In this document: positions 63,178 to 64,000 of the stretch, piece by piece
How the letters are laid out: each line of letters begins with the position of its first letter
How positions within the stretch are numbered: the first letter of the stretch is position 1
Assembly (NCBI GenBank): GCA_013153495.1
Contig: JAADEH010000012.1
Coordinates: 62,001-126,000 of the forward strand
Reading direction: 5' to 3'
Source of the DNA: Aquificota bacterium
GTDB taxonomy: Bacteria > Aquificota > Aquificia > Aquificales > Aquificaceae
Length of the DNA stretch: 64,000 nt
Translations under genes and position numbers: made by a program
The notes under the pieces: generated by a model
What the model saw: the letters and a program-made list of their open reading frames with translations, nothing else
Database searches by the model: none
What the model was told of the DNA's origin: nothing

Positions 63178-64000
63178 AACATTTGTAATGAGCTTAATAG
63201 AGCATTCAAAGATTTATTTTTCAATTCATTTATTTTCCTATCTATTGATCCATAGTCAAGCGTAGTATTATAATCATAATGATTATACAAACCTTGTGGA
63301 GATTCAACCATAGATCTGTCTATATCAAACAGTTTAATCAAGGTACTAATTTTATTAAGCCTATAAGGTGTTAATTGAAAAATGAAGTTTTTTTTGTATT
63401 TTAATGCAAATATAATTCCATGATACATATTAGTTATTATGAATTCTGCTTTTTTAAAAAATTTTATCCAATCAAAAGGAGATATTCTTATTATATTTAC
63501 TTTGCACCAATTATTTCTATAGAATAGAGAAATTGGAGTTAATCCTTTAGTTGTACAGAAATCCAATATATATTTTCCCCAAACTGAATCAAAAAAACCA
63601 TAAACAATACAATATTTTTTGTCTTTATTTATTATGATTTTAGAATAAGCCCTCACAAATGCATCATCTTCAAAATTCCATAAAAATGTTGGATCTAAAA
63701 CTATTAGACTAGGTTTAGAAAATTTTTGTTCCAATATATTTTTTGTATTAAAATCTCTGGCCAAAAATTGTCTAACTTTGCTTAATCCTTTTATAACAAA
63801 ATTCGGAAATTTATCGTTCATAGAAACTGATCCGAAGCTAACTGCATATGTTAATAACCTTACTCTATTCAATCCATATCCCCAAAATGCAGGTATATTC
63901 GCACCTATAGCATTTTTAAAATTCCATATTTCATCACTTCCTAAAACGACAGTTTTTATACTCTCATTTTCAAGATATTTATTTAATGATTCTAAAGAAA
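63174..64000 (-). CDS. Polysaccharide pyruvyltransferase, 5' end beyond window
   Basis: About 275 C-terminal residues visible and open to the window edge. Family pattern: VVLGSDEIWNF, then LTYAVSFGS, KKYCIVYGFFDS and ITNMYHGIIFALKYKKNFIF, the last being the conserved loop near the C-terminus. CsaB/ExoV-type enzymes add ketal pyruvate to sugars from PEP. A TTG at 63872 is an internal codon and not the start, because the upstream codons continue the family motif. Confidence 0.85.
   Translation of the reverse strand, partial: SLESLNKYLENESIKTVVLGSDEIWNFKNAIGANIPAFWGYGLNRVRLLTYAVSFGSVSMNDKFPNFVIKGLSKVRQFLARDFNTKNILEQKFSKPSLIVLDPTFLWNFEDDAFVRAYSKIIINKDKKYCIVYGFFDSVWGKYILDFCTTKGLTPISLFYRNNWCKVNIIRISPFDWIKFFKKAEFIITNMYHGIIFALKYKKNFIFQLTPYRLNKISTLIKLFDIDRSMVESPQGLYNHYDYNTTLDYGSIDRKINELKNKSLNALLSSLQML

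Noticed and set aside
63873-64000. TTG at 63872 as the pyruvyltransferase start
   Set aside because: The same frame continues upstream with the conserved VVLGSDEIWNF motif, so the gene runs off the window.

Overview
The window most likely comes from a thermophilic, microaerobic, chemolithoautotrophic member of the Aquificaceae, close to Aquifex, Hydrogenivirga or Hydrogenobacter. Four things suggest this. A stand-alone citryl-CoA lyase points to the two-step citrate cleavage of the reductive TCA cycle described in Hydrogenobacter and Aquifex. A fused IPCT/DIPPS enzyme makes the hyperthermophile solute di-myo-inositol phosphate. Proteins are Glu/Lys/Arg-rich with many AGG/AGA codons. The genome is very compact: most neighbours overlap by 1 to 80 nt, including 8 of 9 convergent pairs. 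The species call is inference. I see no rRNA, tRNA, insertion sequence or CRISPR array.

Layout. 1-1141 holds envelope genes (lpxD, cut by the window edge, and skp). 1161-8161 is a terminal-oxidase locus on the minus strand: coxC-coxB-coxA, a terminator, then a small membrane protein, ctaA, ctaB, a divergent heme-copper oxidase subunit I-like protein, a 40-residue membrane peptide and a DUF420 protein. 8240-9522 holds citryl-CoA lyase and a TlpA-like thiol oxidoreductase. 9603-12628 (+) carries a periplasmic thioredoxin, a TolC-family protein, a very short adaptor, a coiled-coil protein and a CDGSH iron-sulfur protein. 13099-16569 has obg, a NurA-like nuclease, family 4 uracil-DNA glycosylase, two small membrane proteins and a JAMM peptidase.

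16643-23160 is the most distinctive part. It holds a Glu/His/Tyr-repeat secreted protein, an outer-membrane barrel with a thrombospondin-3 segment, an OmpR-type two-component system, a Tat multicopper oxidase lipoprotein and a second, Cys-rich lipoprotein. Three promoters here share the same architecture on the minus strand: two TAAC-type half sites 11 bp apart, then exactly 10 nt, then a -10 box. I read this as the regulon of the local response regulator, perhaps for copper or another metal.

23219-44768 is mostly housekeeping: purD, lptF/G-type permease, a PAS-GAF-GGDEF-EAL protein, L,D-transpeptidase, hisF, bacteriohemerythrin and macro-domain genes, a GT9 glycosyltransferase, dapF, rimM, family 5 uracil-DNA glycosylase, IPCT/DIPPS, GDPD, nadC, ftsL-rsmH-rnhB with tiny membrane peptides between them, rplS and glnE. 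44765-48018 carries a Uma2 protein and two HEPN/nucleotidyltransferase pairs on either side of comEC, all with overlapping ends. From about 48 kb to the end the DNA becomes clearly AT-rich and holds a surface-polysaccharide (O-antigen-like) cluster: a GT4-type polyprenyl-phosphate sugar transferase, manC-fcl-gmd for GDP-fucose, a NodU-type carbamoyltransferase, several glycosyltransferases, a Wzy-like polymerase, a DegT aminotransferase, a methyltransferase, a phosphodiesterase-family protein and a pyruvyltransferase cut by the window edge.

A theme across the window is that many first genes of transcription units lack a Shine-Dalgarno sequence and start only 6-13 nt after a TAxxxT box, which suggests leaderless mRNAs. 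Genes inside operons usually carry GGAGG-like sites.
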